Source: an uncultured Trueperaceae bacterium | GTDB taxonomy: Bacteria > Deinococcota > Deinococci > Deinococcales > Trueperaceae | Assembly (NCBI GenBank): GCA_937907415.1 | Contig: CALCHY010000142.1 | Span: 1 to 51,172 of the forward strand | Direction: 5' to 3' | DNA: 51,172 bases | In this document: one piece after another, positions 42,562-51,172 of the stretch | Position numbering within the stretch: the stretch's first letter is position 1 | Layout: every line of letters begins with the position of its first letter | Program-made: the position numbers and the translations under genes | Notes under the pieces: model-generated | Databases searched by the model: none | Seen by the model: only the letters and a program-made list of their open reading frames with translations | Told to the model about the DNA's origin: nothing

Positions 42562-43260
42562 TCAGGCGCGTTGCCAGATCAGTTCGCGCTTCGTCTGCTC
42601 GATCACCTTCGTGATGGGAATACCGCGTGGGCACGCCTCCGTGCAGTTGTAGGCCGTGCGGCAGCGCCATAGTCCGTTCACGCCGTTGAGCACGCGTAGG
42701 CGCTCGGCGGAGCCTTGGTCGCGCGAGTCGAAGATGAAACGGTGCGCGTTGACTATGGCGGCAGGGCCGATATAGCGGCCGTTCGTCCAGAAGACCGGGC
42801 ACGAACTCGTGCAGGCTGCGCACAGGATGCACTTGGTGGTGTCGTCGAAGAGCGCGCGGTCCTCTACGCTCTGGTAGCGCTCAGTTGGTGGTGCCGGCTC
42901 ATCGTTGATGAAGTAGGGAAGTATGGCGCGGTACGAGTCGAAGAACGGCTCCATGTCGACGATCAGGTCCTTGAGCACTGGCAGGCCACGGAGCGGCTCG
43001 ACGGTGATGTTGGACCCGAGGTCTTGCACCAGGATCTTGCAGGCCAGGCGGTTGACGCCGTTGATCATCATGGCGTCCGACCCGCAGATGCCGTGGGCGC
43101 AACTGCGGCGGAACGTGAGCGAGCCCTCGAGTTCCCACTTGATGTGGTTCAAGACGTCCAGCACGCGTTCGGTTGGGGCGACGTCGAGCTTGAACTCCTG
43201 CCAGCGCGGGCGGGGGTCCTTCTCCGGGTCGTAGCGGCGGATCTTCATGTTTATCTGCAT
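42562..43260 (-). CDS. sdhB: Succinate dehydrogenase iron-sulfur subunit
   Basis: 232 residues. Carries electrons from FAD to quinone. The N-terminal plant-type ferredoxin domain has the [2Fe-2S] ligands in CAHGICGSDAM; the C-terminal domain has CILCAACTSSCP and CRTAYNCTEACP for the [4Fe-4S] and [3Fe-4S] clusters. All ligands present. Start ATG 43260 (GAGG upstream) or ATG 43248 four codons later (MKIRRYDP). Eight bases after sdhA; last gene of sdhCDAB. Confidence 0.96.
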   Translation of the reverse strand: MQINMKIRRYDPEKDPRPRWQEFKLDVAPTERVLDVLNHIKWELEGSLTFRRSCAHGICGSDAMMINGVNRLACKILVQDLGSNITVEPLRGLPVLKDLIVDMEPFFDSYRAILPYFINDEPAPPTERYQSVEDRALFDDTTKCILCAACTSSCPVFWTNGRYIGPAAIVNAHRFIFDSRDQGSAERLRVLNGVNGLWRCRTAYNCTEACPRGIPITKVIEQTKRELIWQRA

Positions 43261-43268
43261 GGTTGGCC

Positions 43269-45008
43269 TCAGTAGACCCGCGGCTTCGGCTCGTAGCGGC
43301 CGAGAGTCACGGGCTTGTAGTCGATGCGTACCCCGTCGCCGTCTTTGTAGACGAGGGTGTGTTTCAGCCACCCGCTGTCGTCACGCTCCCTGTAATCCTC
43401 GCGGGAGTGCGCTCCACGCGACTCCGTGCGGTTGAGAGCCGCCGTGACGAGCTGCTGGGCGTTGTCGAGGAGGAAGCCGAGCTCGACTGCCTCCATGAGC
43501 TCCGTGTTGTAGCGCTTGCCCTTGTCCTCCACGCCGATGTCGCGGGCGCGCACCTTGAGCTTCTCGACTTCTTTGACCTGCTGGGCGAGGCTCTCCGCAG
43601 TGCGGAAGACCGAGGCGTTGTCCATCATGGTGGCCTGCAGTTCGGAGCGGATGTCGGACACGCGCTCCTTGTGCGGGCCGTTGATCACGGCGTCGAGCAG
43701 CGCCTTGGTGTGGTCTAGGACGCCAGCAGGTAGGTCGGGGAACTCTGAACGCTCGGCGTAGGCACTGGCGTTGCGCCCGGCCCTGCGCCCGAAGACGAGC
43801 AGGTCGCCCAACGAGTTGGTGCCGAGGCGGTTAGCGCCGTGCAGCGAGGCGCACGCCACTTCCCCGGCAGCGTACAGGCCTGGGACGATGGTGCTCTGGC
43901 CGTCGCTGATGACGTTGGTGTCGATGGTGGTCGGTACGCCGCCCATCATGTAGTGCGCCGTCGGCTGGATGGGCACGAGTTCCTTGATGGGGTCGACGCC
44001 AAGGTAGATGCGAGCGAACTCCGTGATGTCGGGCAGTCGCTCCTCGATGATCTTGGCATCGATGTGCGTTAGGTCGAGGTGGATGTAGTCCTTGTTGGGT
44101 CCGCACCCGCGGCCCTCGCGGATCTCGAGGTACATGGCGCGGCTGACCATGTCGCGCGGGGCCAAGTCCTTGATGGTCGGCGCGTAACGCTCCATGAAGC
44201 GCTCGCCCTCGGAGTTGCGCAGGATGCCCCCCTCGCCGCGGGCGCCCTCCGTGAGGAGCACCCCCAGCTTGTAGAGGCCGGTCGGGTGGAACTGGTAGAA
44301 CTCCGGGTCCTCGACGGGGATACCGCGGCGCCACACGATGCTAGTGAGGTCGCCGGTCAGCGCATGCGCGTTGGACGTGACCTTGAACATGCGGCCGTTA
44401 CCGCCCGTCGCTAACACGGTCGCCTTCGCCTGGATGACGTGCAGGTCGCCTGTCGCGAGTTCATAAGCCACGACCCCGCGGCACTCCCCGCCGTCCATGA
44501 TGATGTCCAAGACGTGGAACTCGTTGAAGAAGTGCACCTGGTCCTTGATGGACTGCTGGTAGAGAGTCTGCAGGATCATGTGGCCCGTGCGGTCGGCAGC
44601 GTAGCAGGCGCGCTCTACTGGCGCCTTGCCGTGCTCGCGCGTGTGACCACCGAACTTGCGCTGCGCGATTCGGCCCTCCGGCGTGCGGCTGAACGGCAGG
44701 CCCATGTGCTCGAGCTCGTAAACGGCGTCGATGACTTCGTGGGAGAACGCCTCAGCCACGTCCTGGTCGGTGAGGTAATCCCCGCCCTTGACGGTATCGA
44801 ACGCGTGCCACTCCGGGTGGTCCTCACTGACGTTCCCGAGGGCTGCGCCGACGCCCCCTTGTGCGGCGCCCGTGTGGGAGCGGGTCGGGTAGAGCTTAGT
44901 TATCACCGCTACCGAGACCTTCGGGTTGTGCGCAGCGTACCGAGCGGCCATCAGGCCGGCGCCTCCGGCACCCACAACGATGACGTCGAACTTGTGTGCC
45001 CTGATCAT
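43269..45008 (-). CDS. sdhA: Succinate dehydrogenase flavoprotein subunit
   Basis: 579 residues. Oxidises succinate to fumarate. Seen: the Rossmann motif [12 protein letters not shown] at the N-terminus, the covalent-FAD His in [17 protein letters not shown] and the active-site RGEGGILRN plus the HYMMGGVPT segment, and the catalytic Arg region [11 protein letters not shown]. Length is standard. The start ATG 45008 is about 20 bases after the sdhD stop, with GGAAGGG 13 bases upstream. Confidence 0.97.
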   Translation of the reverse strand: MIRAHKFDVIVVGAGGAGLMAARYAAHNPKVSVAVITKLYPTRSHTGAAQGGVGAALGNVSEDHPEWHAFDTVKGGDYLTDQDVAEAFSHEVIDAVYELEHMGLPFSRTPEGRIAQRKFGGHTREHGKAPVERACYAADRTGHMILQTLYQQSIKDQVHFFNEFHVLDIIMDGGECRGVVAYELATGDLHVIQAKATVLATGGNGRMFKVTSNAHALTGDLTSIVWRRGIPVEDPEFYQFHPTGLYKLGVLLTEGARGEGGILRNSEGERFMERYAPTIKDLAPRDMVSRAMYLEIREGRGCGPNKDYIHLDLTHIDAKIIEERLPDITEFARIYLGVDPIKELVPIQPTAHYMMGGVPTTIDTNVISDGQSTIVPGLYAAGEVACASLHGANRLGTNSLGDLLVFGRRAGRNASAYAERSEFPDLPAGVLDHTKALLDAVINGPHKERVSDIRSELQATMMDNASVFRTAESLAQQVKEVEKLKVRARDIGVEDKGKRYNTELMEAVELGFLLDNAQQLVTAALNRTESRGAHSREDYRERDDSGWLKHTLVYKDGDGVRIDYKPVTLGRYEPKPRVY

Positions 45009-45028
45009 CTAGCTATCTACACCCTTCC

Positions 45029-45457
45029 CTAAAGGCCGCTGCCGAGGTTGCGGACGGCGTCACCCATCTCCTGGTAGGAGAAGGCCCAGAGGGTCATGAC
45101 ACCCATGATGAAGATGGCGGCGGTAACGACGTAAAGCGTCAGCTTCGCCCAGAACCTTGGGCCGGGGCGCTTGAGGTAGTCCTCGATGCTGTAACGCAGG
45201 CCGTTAGCGCCGTGCAGCAGCGCGAAGCCAAGGAGGAAGGAGTCGAACACCTTGACGGACGGGCGTGCGAGGCGGCTGGCCACGTAGTCGTAATCGACGG
45301 TGGCCACGTTGATGCTGATGTTGTTGACGAACACGTGGACGAACACGAGGAACACGAGGAACAGCCCGGAGATGCGCATGAACACCCACCACGCGAGCTC
45401 CGAGTTCGTTCTGTAAGTGTCGCGCGCCTCACGCAGGTTCTTGGGACGGACGGCCAT
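45029..45457 (-). CDS. sdhD: Succinate dehydrogenase membrane anchor subunit SdhD
   Basis: 142 residues with three predicted membrane helices (about 32-55, 75-98, 108-132). Seen: VFMRISGLFLVFLVFVHVFVNN, with a His in the first helix, and FALLHGANGLRYSIED, typical of Sdh anchor subunits that bind heme b and quinone. The ATG 45457 shares its last base with the sdhC stop (TGATG). The long upstream frame lies inside sdhC and is rejected. Confidence 0.9.
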   Translation of the reverse strand: MAVRPKNLREARDTYRTNSELAWWVFMRISGLFLVFLVFVHVFVNNISINVATVDYDYVASRLARPSVKVFDSFLLGFALLHGANGLRYSIEDYLKRPGPRFWAKLTLYVVTAAIFIMGVMTLWAFSYQEMGDAVRNLGSGL

Positions 45458-45816
45458 CAGGCGCCTCCGAAGATCTCTGGGAGGATCTTGATGAGTACCG
45501 GAATCCCGATGATGGTGGTGATGCCCAAGACCCCGTACCACATCGAGCGCTGGTACCTGATGGCCCAAGTCGTGAAGTCGAGGAGGATGATGCGCAGGCC
45601 GTTAAGCGCGTGGTAGACGACGGCGGCTATGACCAACACCAGGCCGATGCGGAACGGCCACTGGTGATAGAAGAGTAAGAAAGCATTGAACGGTCCGTCG
45701 GGCCCGTACATCACGAGGGTGATGTCGAACACGTGGAGCAACAGGTAGAGGGCCAACGCCACACCCGTGATGCGGTGTAGGAAGTACGCCCACTGCCCTT
45801 CTCGACCTCGGTACAT
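45457..45816 (-). CDS. sdhC: Succinate dehydrogenase cytochrome b556 subunit SdhC
   Basis: 119 residues, three membrane helices (about 13-34, 50-74, 90-112). Seen: HRITGVALALYLLLHVFDI and VVYHALNGLRIILLD; the HxxNGxR motif and histidines give the heme b and quinone sites. ATG 45816 follows GGAGGTCAATCA, a strong ribosome site. First gene of the sdhCDAB run. Confidence 0.93.
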   Translation of the reverse strand: MYRGREGQWAYFLHRITGVALALYLLLHVFDITLVMYGPDGPFNAFLLFYHQWPFRIGLVLVIAAVVYHALNGLRIILLDFTTWAIRYQRSMWYGVLGITTIIGIPVLIKILPEIFGGA

Positions 45817-45867
45817 TGATTGACCTCCAGGGGCCGGACGGCGGCCCACCGACCTTGTCGTTCGAGG

Positions 45868-45873
45868 ATTCTA
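45868..45873 (-). promoter_or_regulatory. -10 box TAGAAT of the sdhCDAB promoter
   Basis: The minus-strand TAGAAT gives an estimated 45-base leader before sdhC. AGAGTT lies 17 bases upstream as a weak -35. Here the gene has a leader and a strong ribosome site, unlike most promoters in the window. Confidence 0.5.
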
Positions 45874-45994
45874 CCACCGCTCTCCCACGCAACTCTCATG
45901 CGGCGGAGAGCTAGTTACACGCCACGCGCCTCTTCCCGAGCCGGCTGGCAGCCTGATCCGGAGGAGCGCTACCTGGCGCCAGGCGGCTGGCTGG

Positions 45995-46000
45995 TATGGT
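45995..46000 (+). promoter_or_regulatory. -10 box TATGGT (HAD phosphatase)
   Basis: TATGGT ends nine bases before GTG 46010, the longest spacing of the set. Confidence 0.4.
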
Positions 46001-46009
46001 CGAGCCACC

Positions 46010-46783
46010 GTGTTGCTAGCCTTCGATCTAGACAAAACCCTAGTCACCGACGATTACGAGCTACCCGCTGAGACCCTGGCTGCCGTGCGCAGCGCGCGGC
46101 AGCGTGGCCACTTCGTTACGGTGCTTACCGGCCGGCCCTTACGGTCGGCGCACCAGTACCTCGCCCAACTTGAGTTGACCGTGCCTCACGCCGTCAACCA
46201 CGGGTCGCTCGTCCGCGCTCCGGATGGCGGCGCGCTGCGCCACAAACGCCTGGAAACGGACTTGGTCGACTCCCTGATCGAGCGGCACCTCGATGACCTC
46301 GAGGTGGAGTTCAGCTGTGTGATAGACGATGTGCTTTACGTTCGCGATCCGGCCAGCATGCACTGGCGAGGCGCCATGGCCGAGAGCCGCACCATCACGC
46401 GCTTCAGGATGGGTTCCGGTTTGGCGGCCGACAAGGTCGTGTTCCACGGCAACGGCCGTAGCGCAGAAGTAGACCGGCAGGTGGCCCAGCACCACCCTGA
46501 ACTACTGCGGTACTTGTGGGGCGACGGCTTCTTGGAGATCGTCCCGCCAGGCGGCGACAAGGGTAGCGCGTTGGCTTTCATCGCTGAGAGGCTAGGCGTG
46601 TCGCGCGAGGACGTCGTGGCGTTCGGGGACGGCCTCAACGACGTTTCGATGCTGCAGTGGGCCGGGCATAGCGTGAGCGTGGGGCCGGACGCTCACCCTG
46701 CCGCACTTGCCGCGGCACAAGAGCACGTCGACTCGCCGGAACTTGGCGGTGTTGCTGCGTGGCTCGAGCGCAACGCTAGCTGA
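46010..46783 (+). CDS. Cof-type HAD-IIB family hydrolase
   Basis: 257 residues. Phosphatase of the HAD superfamily: motif I FDLDKTLVTDD (Asp nucleophile and Asp+2, DLDKT), motif II TGRP, a C2-type cap (about 80-180), motif III Lys in GDKGSALAFI and motif IV GDGLNDVSML. Cof/YidA-like enzymes hydrolyse sugar phosphates, flavin phosphates or pyridoxal phosphate; the substrate is unknown. Start GTG 46010 follows a TATGGT box. Followed by the convergent folE gene after 20 bases. Confidence 0.9.
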   Translation: MLLAFDLDKTLVTDDYELPAETLAAVRSARQRGHFVTVLTGRPLRSAHQYLAQLELTVPHAVNHGSLVRAPDGGALRHKRLETDLVDSLIERHLDDLEVEFSCVIDDVLYVRDPASMHWRGAMAESRTITRFRMGSGLAADKVVFHGNGRSAEVDRQVAQHHPELLRYLWGDGFLEIVPPGGDKGSALAFIAERLGVSREDVVAFGDGLNDVSMLQWAGHSVSVGPDAHPAALAAAQEHVDSPELGGVAAWLERNAS

Positions 46784-46803
46784 GCTTCCAAACTGCTTGA
46801 CCG

Positions 46804-47409
46804 TTAAGGACGCAGCGCTTCCAGGAACTCCTGGCGCGTGCGCGCGTCCTCGCGGAAAACGCCGCGCATGGCGCTTGTTCGCGTGGTGGAGCCCTGCTTC
46901 TCGACACCGCGCATCATCATGCAGAGGTGGCTGGCCTCCGTCACGACTGCCAGGCCGCGCGGTTGGAGGACCTCCATGAGCGCGTCTGCCACCTGCGAGG
47001 TCAGGCGCTCCTGGAGTTGCAGCCGCCTGGCGAACACGTCGACGACGCGCGCGAACTTGGAGAGCCCAAGGACTTGCGTGTTCGGGATGTAACCGATGTG
47101 CGCGCGTCCGAAGAACGGCAGCAAATGGTGTTCGCACATCGAGTAGAACTCGATGCCCTTGACCACGATCATCTCGGGCCCCTCTGCCTCGAACAGCGCG
47201 TCGTTGACGACCTCGTGAACGCTAGTTCTATAACCCGAGGTCAGGTAACTAAGTGAGCGCGAAACGCGGTCGGGGGTCTTGATGAGGCCCTCTCGCTCGA
47301 CGTTCTCACCGAGACGCCCGATGAGTTCGGAAACCAACTGGGACATCGAGGTGTCGCCTACCTCGTCGAACTCTAGGTGTAGGGCGGAACTTGCGCTCTC
47401 TTCGCTCAT
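46804..47409 (-). CDS. folE: GTP cyclohydrolase I
   Basis: 201 residues. Makes dihydroneopterin triphosphate from GTP, first step of folate synthesis. Zn ligands Cys92 and His95 ([11 protein letters not shown]) and Cys163 (SHLCMMMRG); further [31 protein letters not shown]. Long N-terminal region is typical of bacterial FolE-I. ATG 47409 is eight bases after a TAGCAT box. Divergent from the AlaX-like gene. Confidence 0.96.
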   Translation of the reverse strand: MSEESASSALHLEFDEVGDTSMSQLVSELIGRLGENVEREGLIKTPDRVSRSLSYLTSGYRTSVHEVVNDALFEAEGPEMIVVKGIEFYSMCEHHLLPFFGRAHIGYIPNTQVLGLSKFARVVDVFARRLQLQERLTSQVADALMEVLQPRGLAVVTEASHLCMMMRGVEKQGSTTRTSAMRGVFREDARTRQEFLEALRP

Positions 47410-47417
47410 GGTGGGCA

Positions 47418-47423
47418 ATGCTA
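47418..47423 (-). promoter_or_regulatory. -10 box TAGCAT of a leaderless promoter (folE)
   Basis: The minus-strand TAGCAT ends eight bases before ATG 47409. Confidence 0.5.
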
Positions 47424-47454
47424 ACTGATGGTGGTTGGCGTCACTGTCTGGCGC

Positions 47455-47460
47455 TACACT
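47455..47460 (+). promoter_or_regulatory. -10 box TACACT of a leaderless promoter (AlaX-like gene)
   Basis: TACACT ends six bases before GTG 47467. The folE and AlaX-like promoters face away from each other within 60 bases. Confidence 0.6.
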
Positions 47461-47466
47461 CAGCGC

Positions 47467-48693
47467 GTGCGACTAGACCGCTACGACAGCTACCTGAGGA
47501 CCTTCCACGCCTCCGTCACCGAGCAGCGCCATGACGGGCGCGGCACGTGGCTCCGCCTGGACCGCAGCGCCTTCTACCCGCAGGCGGGTGGTCAACCTCA
47601 CGACGTCGGCAGCCTCCTGCTCGAAGGTAAGCGACTTGAGGTCGTGGAGGTGCAAGCGGATGCCGATGACGAGGTGTGGCACCTGCTCTCGGCTCCTTCC
47701 CCGACAGCTGGCGCGCCGGAGCTGATCGGGGCCGCCTTAGTAGGTGAGATCGATTGGCCGCGCCGCTGGCGGCACATGCAGCGCCACAGCGCGCAGCACA
47801 TGCTCTCGGCTGCCCTCGTGCGCGTAGACCCGGCGTTCGGCACCCTCGCCGTAAGCATGCGCGGACCGGACTGCACCATCGAGGTCGCTGGCGAGATGAC
47901 GCCGCAGCAACTCATGGAGGTCGAGCGCGAGGTCAACCGCGCCGCCAGGGAGAACTATCCGATCACGGCGTTCGAGGTCGCTGAGAGCCGGCTAGGCGAG
48001 TACGCCCTTCGGCGCCCAGCGAAGGCAAGCGGCCTCGTGCGCCTAGTCGCCATGGGCCAGTACGACCTGGTCGCCTGCGGCGGCACCCACCTGCGTTCAA
48101 CGGCGGAGACCCTGCCGATCAAGGTCCTCGGAGTAGAGCGCGTTCGCGGCAGCAACAGCCGCCTCACGTTCAGGGCCGGTGAGGAGGCCTCTGAGGATTA
48201 CTCCGTCAAGCACACGGTAGTCACTCGGTTGGGGCAACTGCTCAGCGCCCCGGCTACCGGGCTGCCGGAGCGCGCAGAGCGCCTGAACGAAGAGGTGGCG
48301 GTGGCGAACCGCGAGGCAGACGCGTGGCGCTCGCTGCTGGCCACCAAGCTGGCGGCCGAGTTGGCCGAGGCGCGGTCCGCTCCACACGCACCGCTCGTGG
48401 CCGTTCTCGAAGGGCAGGAGGCCGCGCTCCTCACCGACCTGATGGAGGCCTGTCAACGACTCGACGGCGTGGTCGCTCTCCTGGCTGCGGCGGCGCCCGG
48501 TCAGACTCAGCTCGCGTTCGTCGCTGGACCCGGCACGAACGTCGATGTCAGGCCCCTGCTCAGCGCTGCCATCGCCGAACTCGGCGGCCGTGGCGGCGGG
48601 CGGCACGACAGGGCCCAGGGAGCGGCGCAAGCGAGCGCGGAGCAGGTACGGGCGGTGCTGGCCGGCGTGGCGGCTAGCCTGGCGGGTGACTAA
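47467..48693 (+). CDS. AlaX-like trans-editing protein with DHHA1 domain
   Basis: 408 residues. An alanyl-tRNA synthetase editing-domain homologue without a synthetase catalytic domain. Zn ligands of the editing site are present: His107-x3-His111 (HSAQH) and Cys204-x3-His208 (CGGTHL). After a helical linker (about 240-310) a C-terminal DHHA1 domain (about 330-408, [14 protein letters not shown]) follows, the tRNA-binding part also found at the AlaRS C-terminus. It should hydrolyse mischarged Ser- or Gly-tRNA(Ala) in trans. GTG 47467 is six bases after TACACT; an open frame to 47428 is rejected. Confidence 0.9.
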   Translation: MRLDRYDSYLRTFHASVTEQRHDGRGTWLRLDRSAFYPQAGGQPHDVGSLLLEGKRLEVVEVQADADDEVWHLLSAPSPTAGAPELIGAALVGEIDWPRRWRHMQRHSAQHMLSAALVRVDPAFGTLAVSMRGPDCTIEVAGEMTPQQLMEVEREVNRAARENYPITAFEVAESRLGEYALRRPAKASGLVRLVAMGQYDLVACGGTHLRSTAETLPIKVLGVERVRGSNSRLTFRAGEEASEDYSVKHTVVTRLGQLLSAPATGLPERAERLNEEVAVANREADAWRSLLATKLAAELAEARSAPHAPLVAVLEGQEAALLTDLMEACQRLDGVVALLAAAAPGQTQLAFVAGPGTNVDVRPLLSAAIAELGGRGGGRHDRAQGAAQASAEQVRAVLAGVAASLAGD

Positions 48694-48741
48694 GACCTGG
48701 TGGCGGTGACTATTGCCGACGCCACGCCTGAACAAGGTCGT

Positions 48742-48747
48742 TACGCT
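48742..48747 (+). promoter_or_regulatory. Possible -10 box TACGCT (dps)
   Basis: TACGCT lies 46 bases before the dps ATG, so that mRNA would have a leader and use the TTGGAGG ribosome site. No -35 box is seen. Confidence 0.3.
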
Positions 48748-48793
48748 GGTGTTGGGGCGTTCGCATGACAGGCCGCCCCGCTTGGAGGACAAT

Positions 48794-49291
48794 ATGGCCA
48801 CTGCGACCAAGACCCGTCTTCTAGACGTGAAGATCGACATCTCAAAGGACGCCCGCGAGACCCTGGTGGAGATCCTCAACCAGCAACTGGCCGACACGGC
48901 AGACCTGCAAAGCCAACTCAAGCAAGCCCACTGGAACGTCAAAGGACTCGGGTTCCAACAAGTGCACCTCCTCTTCGACGCGCAAGCAGAAGTCTTCGAA
49001 GACTTCGTCGACTTGCTCGCGGAACGCGTGACCCTGCTTGGAGGCGTGGCGCACGGCACCGTGCGCATGGCCGCCAGCGCCTCCACGCTCGAGGAGTTCC
49101 CTGACGGCCCCGTGCAAGTTCATGAGGCGCTCAAGCTAGTGCGCGACCGCGTGGCTGCCTACGCCAAGAGCAACCGCAAGGCCATGGAGGCCGTTGCCAA
49201 GTTGGATGAGCGCACGACGGAGGATCTCCTCACCGAGATCTCGCGCGGCGCTGATCAACAGCTCTACTTCCTAGAGTCTCATCTGCTCTGA
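48794..49291 (+). CDS. dps: Dps-family ferritin-like DNA-protecting protein
   Basis: 165 residues, four-helix bundle. Ferroxidase residues are all visible in the E. coli spacing: His46 (QAHWNVKG), His58, Asp62, Asp73 and Glu77. It stores iron by oxidising Fe(II) with peroxide, protecting DNA from Fenton damage. The ATG at 48794 has GGAGG seven bases upstream; the open frame upstream to 48713 is rejected because family members start close to this ATG. A short N-terminal tail (MATATKTR) is present, lacking the Lys-rich DNA-binding tail of E. coli Dps, so DNA binding is uncertain. Confidence 0.95.
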   Translation: MATATKTRLLDVKIDISKDARETLVEILNQQLADTADLQSQLKQAHWNVKGLGFQQVHLLFDAQAEVFEDFVDLLAERVTLLGGVAHGTVRMAASASTLEEFPDGPVQVHEALKLVRDRVAAYAKSNRKAMEAVAKLDERTTEDLLTEISRGADQQLYFLESHLL

Positions 49292-49334
49292 AGTGTAGGC
49301 GCTTGACAAGTCAGCGGCGCAGGCGGCCCCGGCT

Positions 49335-49763
49335 TCAGGCCTCGGCGCCGCTCGCGCCGCCGAAATCGTCGTCGCGCATGGCGGCTAGCTCTATGACGCG
49401 CTCCGCGACGAACACCGGCGCGCCAGCGCGCACGGCAAGGGCCAAAGCATCCGACGGCCGGGCATCTAACTCGAAGCGCACCCCCGAGCGTTCCAGGATG
49501 AGGATGGAGTAGAAGATGCCGTCGCGCAAGTCGATGACCTCGACGCGCTCGACGGCCGCGTCTAGCAGACCCAGGACGGACATCATGAGGTCGTGCGTCA
49601 GTGGCCGCTCCGGCCGGTCGCTGCCGCGGCCAGCCGCGATGCTGATTGCCTGCATGGAGTCGATCTGGATGGGCACCAACTCGCCCGCCGGTGTGCGTAG
49701 CAACGCCAAGAACTGGTTCTCGTCGCCAGAAACCGCGATTCCTTCGAGTTCCACCTGAACCAC
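49335..49763 (-). CDS. Bifunctional nuclease family protein (DUF151)
   Basis: 142 residues. The BFN/DUF151 signature FELDARPSDALALAVRAGAPVFV is present along with ISIAAGRGSDRPERPLTHDLM. Members in Arabidopsis and some bacteria have ssDNA/RNA nuclease activity; in most bacteria the role is unknown. The start is GTG 49763, six bases after a TATGAT box that overlaps the gatB promoter region. An acidic GA-rich C-terminal tail ends the protein. Confidence 0.9.
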   Translation of the reverse strand: MVQVELEGIAVSGDENQFLALLRTPAGELVPIQIDSMQAISIAAGRGSDRPERPLTHDLMMSVLGLLDAAVERVEVIDLRDGIFYSILILERSGVRFELDARPSDALALAVRAGAPVFVAERVIELAAMRDDDFGGASGAEA

Positions 49764-49769
49764 GCCGTC

Positions 49770-49775
49770 ATCATA
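49770..49775 (-). promoter_or_regulatory. -10 box TATGAT of a leaderless promoter (bifunctional nuclease family)
   Basis: The minus-strand TATGAT ends six bases before GTG 49763. Confidence 0.55.
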
Positions 49776-49789
49776 GCGCGGGTCACTGA

Positions 49790-49795
49790 TAGACT
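49790..49795 (+). promoter_or_regulatory. -10 box TAGACT of a leaderless promoter (gatB)
   Basis: TAGACT ends seven bases before ATG 49803. Its -35 region would fall on the divergent gene's -10 box. Confidence 0.6.
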
Positions 49796-49802
49796 TTGCC
49801 GC

Positions 49803-51172
49803 ATGTTCGAGCCGGTGATCGGCCTAGAAGTGCACTTGGCGCTGCGCACAAGCAGCAAACTGTTCTGCGGTTGCTCGGCTGAGGGTTTCGGCGCCGCCCC
49901 TAACGAGAACGTCTGCCCCGTCTGCCTCGGCCTCCCTGGCGCGCTGCCCGTGGTCAACGCGCGCGCGCTCGAGTTGGGCCTCCGTTTCGCGCTCGCGCTT
50001 CATTGTGAGGTGCCGCCGCAGACGTACTTTCACCGGAAGCACTACTTCTACCCTGACGCGCCGAAGAACTACCAAACGAGCCAAGCCGACGTGCCGGTGG
50101 GCCTGCACGGTCACATCGACCTGCCAAGCGGCAAGCGCATCGGGATAACCCGCTGCCACCTCGAGGAGGACGCGGGTCGCCTCGTTCACCCCGCGTACGC
50201 CGATCACTCCCTCGTCGACTTGAACCGCGCTGGGGCTCCGCTTATCGAGATGGTGACGGAACCCGACCTCCGCTCGGCAGACGAGGCGCGCGAGTTCCTC
50301 GCCGAGGTCCGCGCCATAGCGCAAGCGCTCGGCGTGTCAGACGCGGCCCCAGAAGAAGGCAAGATGCGCGCAGACGTGAACATCTCCCTCAGGTTGCCTG
50401 GTGAGCCGTTCGGCACGAAGGTCGAGGTCAAGAACCTCAACTCGTTCAAGAGCGTCGGGGCTGCATTGGCCTTCGAGGCGAAGCGCCAGTCGGCGTTACT
50501 GGAGGCGGGGCGGCCCGTAGTTCAGGAAACGCGCGGGTGGAACGAGGGCGGGCAACGCACATACTCGCTGCGGTCGAAGGAGACCGCCGCCGACTACCGC
50601 TACTTGCGCGACCCCGACCTTCCCGCGCTGACCATCGCGGCTGCCTGGAAGCGCGAACTCGCGTTGAACCTGCCCGAGTTACCGCAGGCGCGCGTGGCGC
50701 GCTACGTGGAGGCGGGCGTGCGCGCCGCCGAGGCGCAACAACTCGGCTACGACCAGCGAATGGCGGGGTTCTTCGATGAGGCCGTCACCGCTTACGGTGG
50801 CGCCCCTCAAGTGGTGGCCAACTGGTTGACGGGCGAGGTCGCCGGCCGGGCGAACGAGTTGGGCAAGAGCGTGAGCGGCACGAACCTCCAACCAGCAACG
50901 CTGGCGCGCTTGATCGGCCTGGTGGACGCCGGTACCCTCTCGATCACCGCCGCCAAGGAACTCGTGCCGGACCTGCTCGCGGGTGAAGACCCGGACGAGC
51001 TCGTCGCCAGCCGCGGGCTCGGCCAAGTAAGCGACACCGGGGCTCTAGCGACCCTCGTCAACGACGTCATGAGCGCCAACCCGGAACTCGTCGAGCGCGT
51101 AAGGGCCAACCCTAAAGCCATCAACGCCCTGCTCGGCAAGGTCATGGCGGCTAGCAAAGGCTTGGCCAACCC
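49803..51172 (+). CDS. gatB: Asp-tRNA(Asn)/Glu-tRNA(Gln) amidotransferase subunit B (C-terminus cut)
   Basis: At least 456 residues, open to the window end; GatB is usually about 475-480, so only the last few residues are missing. Seen: the start MFEPVIGLEVHLALRTSSKLFC, the zinc knuckle C-x-C...C-x2-C (FCGCSAEG, VCPVCLG), YFYPDAPKNYQTSQ, the kinase site CHLEEDAGR and DLNRAGAPLIEMVTEPD, KVEVKNLNSFKSV, and a C-terminal YqeY/tail domain. It phosphorylates the Glu or Asp carboxyl and channels ammonia from GatA. GatB must work with GatA (39.5-40.9 kb) and a GatC encoded elsewhere. Divergent from the bifunctional-nuclease gene. Confidence 0.95.
   Translation, partial: MFEPVIGLEVHLALRTSSKLFCGCSAEGFGAAPNENVCPVCLGLPGALPVVNARALELGLRFALALHCEVPPQTYFHRKHYFYPDAPKNYQTSQADVPVGLHGHIDLPSGKRIGITRCHLEEDAGRLVHPAYADHSLVDLNRAGAPLIEMVTEPDLRSADEAREFLAEVRAIAQALGVSDAAPEEGKMRADVNISLRLPGEPFGTKVEVKNLNSFKSVGAALAFEAKRQSALLEAGRPVVQETRGWNEGGQRTYSLRSKETAADYRYLRDPDLPALTIAAAWKRELALNLPELPQARVARYVEAGVRAAEAQQLGYDQRMAGFFDEAVTAYGGAPQVVANWLTGEVAGRANELGKSVSGTNLQPATLARLIGLVDAGTLSITAAKELVPDLLAGEDPDELVASRGLGQVSDTGALATLVNDVMSANPELVERVRANPKAINALLGKVMAASKGLAN

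Overview
The window is a high-GC bacterial chromosome segment that best fits the Deinococcota (Deinococcus-Thermus), most likely a Truepera-like lineage. The reasons are: a branched-chain 2-oxo acid dehydrogenase E1-alpha that closely resembles, from memory, the Thermus protein; an sdhCDAB operon; a 47-residue L34 in an rpmH-rnpA-yidD-yidC-jag operon; minC grouped with mreD and PBP2; and a pervasive TANNNT -10 box placed 5-9 bases before ATG/GTG starts. That last arrangement is the leaderless-mRNA promoter known from Deinococcus. This placement is inference; no database search was possible. Almost everything is core chromosome. I see no phage, insertion sequence, CRISPR array, rRNA or tRNA.

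Layout. 1-7.6 kb: branched-chain E1 beta/alpha, an unknown membrane protein, citrate synthase, a membrane-anchored alpha/beta hydrolase, purA, a class I glutamine amidotransferase, and a free-methionine-sulfoxide reductase. 7.6-10.3 kb: an aromatic amino acid operon (DAHP synthase, prephenate dehydrogenase) preceded by a short ORF with five Tyr codons in ten, under a near-perfect promoter. 10.3-17.6 kb: a minus-strand cell-envelope and division operon (ftsK, mreD, mrdA, minC, thiolase). 17.8-23.2 kb: a triple-GAF diguanylate cyclase, an AI-2E-family permease, a degenerate M23 protein and a THUMP methyltransferase. 23.3-27 kb: a sugar-type ABC importer (two permeases, binding protein last, no ATPase) with a 16-codon upstream ORF. 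27-33.8 kb: hemW, the giant NAD-glutamate dehydrogenase and lspA. 33.8-39.3 kb: the rpmH-rnpA-yidD-yidC-jag-prmC operon, ending in an SDR/zinc-ribbon fusion. 39.4-51.2 kb: gatA, a PP2C phosphatase, ridA, sdhCDAB, a Cof-type HAD phosphatase, folE, an AlaX-like trans-editing protein, dps, a bifunctional-nuclease-family protein and gatB (cut by the window end).

How the genes connect. Central carbon and energy genes (citrate synthase, succinate dehydrogenase, branched-chain E1, glutamate dehydrogenase, thiolase) feed the TCA cycle. The yidC group makes and inserts membrane proteins. GatA/GatB and AlaX safeguard tRNA charging. Dps, RidA and the methionine-sulfoxide reductase are damage-control proteins.

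The most interesting candidate is the Tyr-rich leader peptide with its hairpin (7619-7915) in front of DAHP synthase and TyrA. It looks like a tyrosine-sensing ribosome-mediated attenuator without a recognisable U-tract terminator. The window-wide leaderless promoters, the upstream ORF of the sugar permease, the SDR/zinc-ribbon fusion and the catalytically dead-looking M23 protein are the next best leads.
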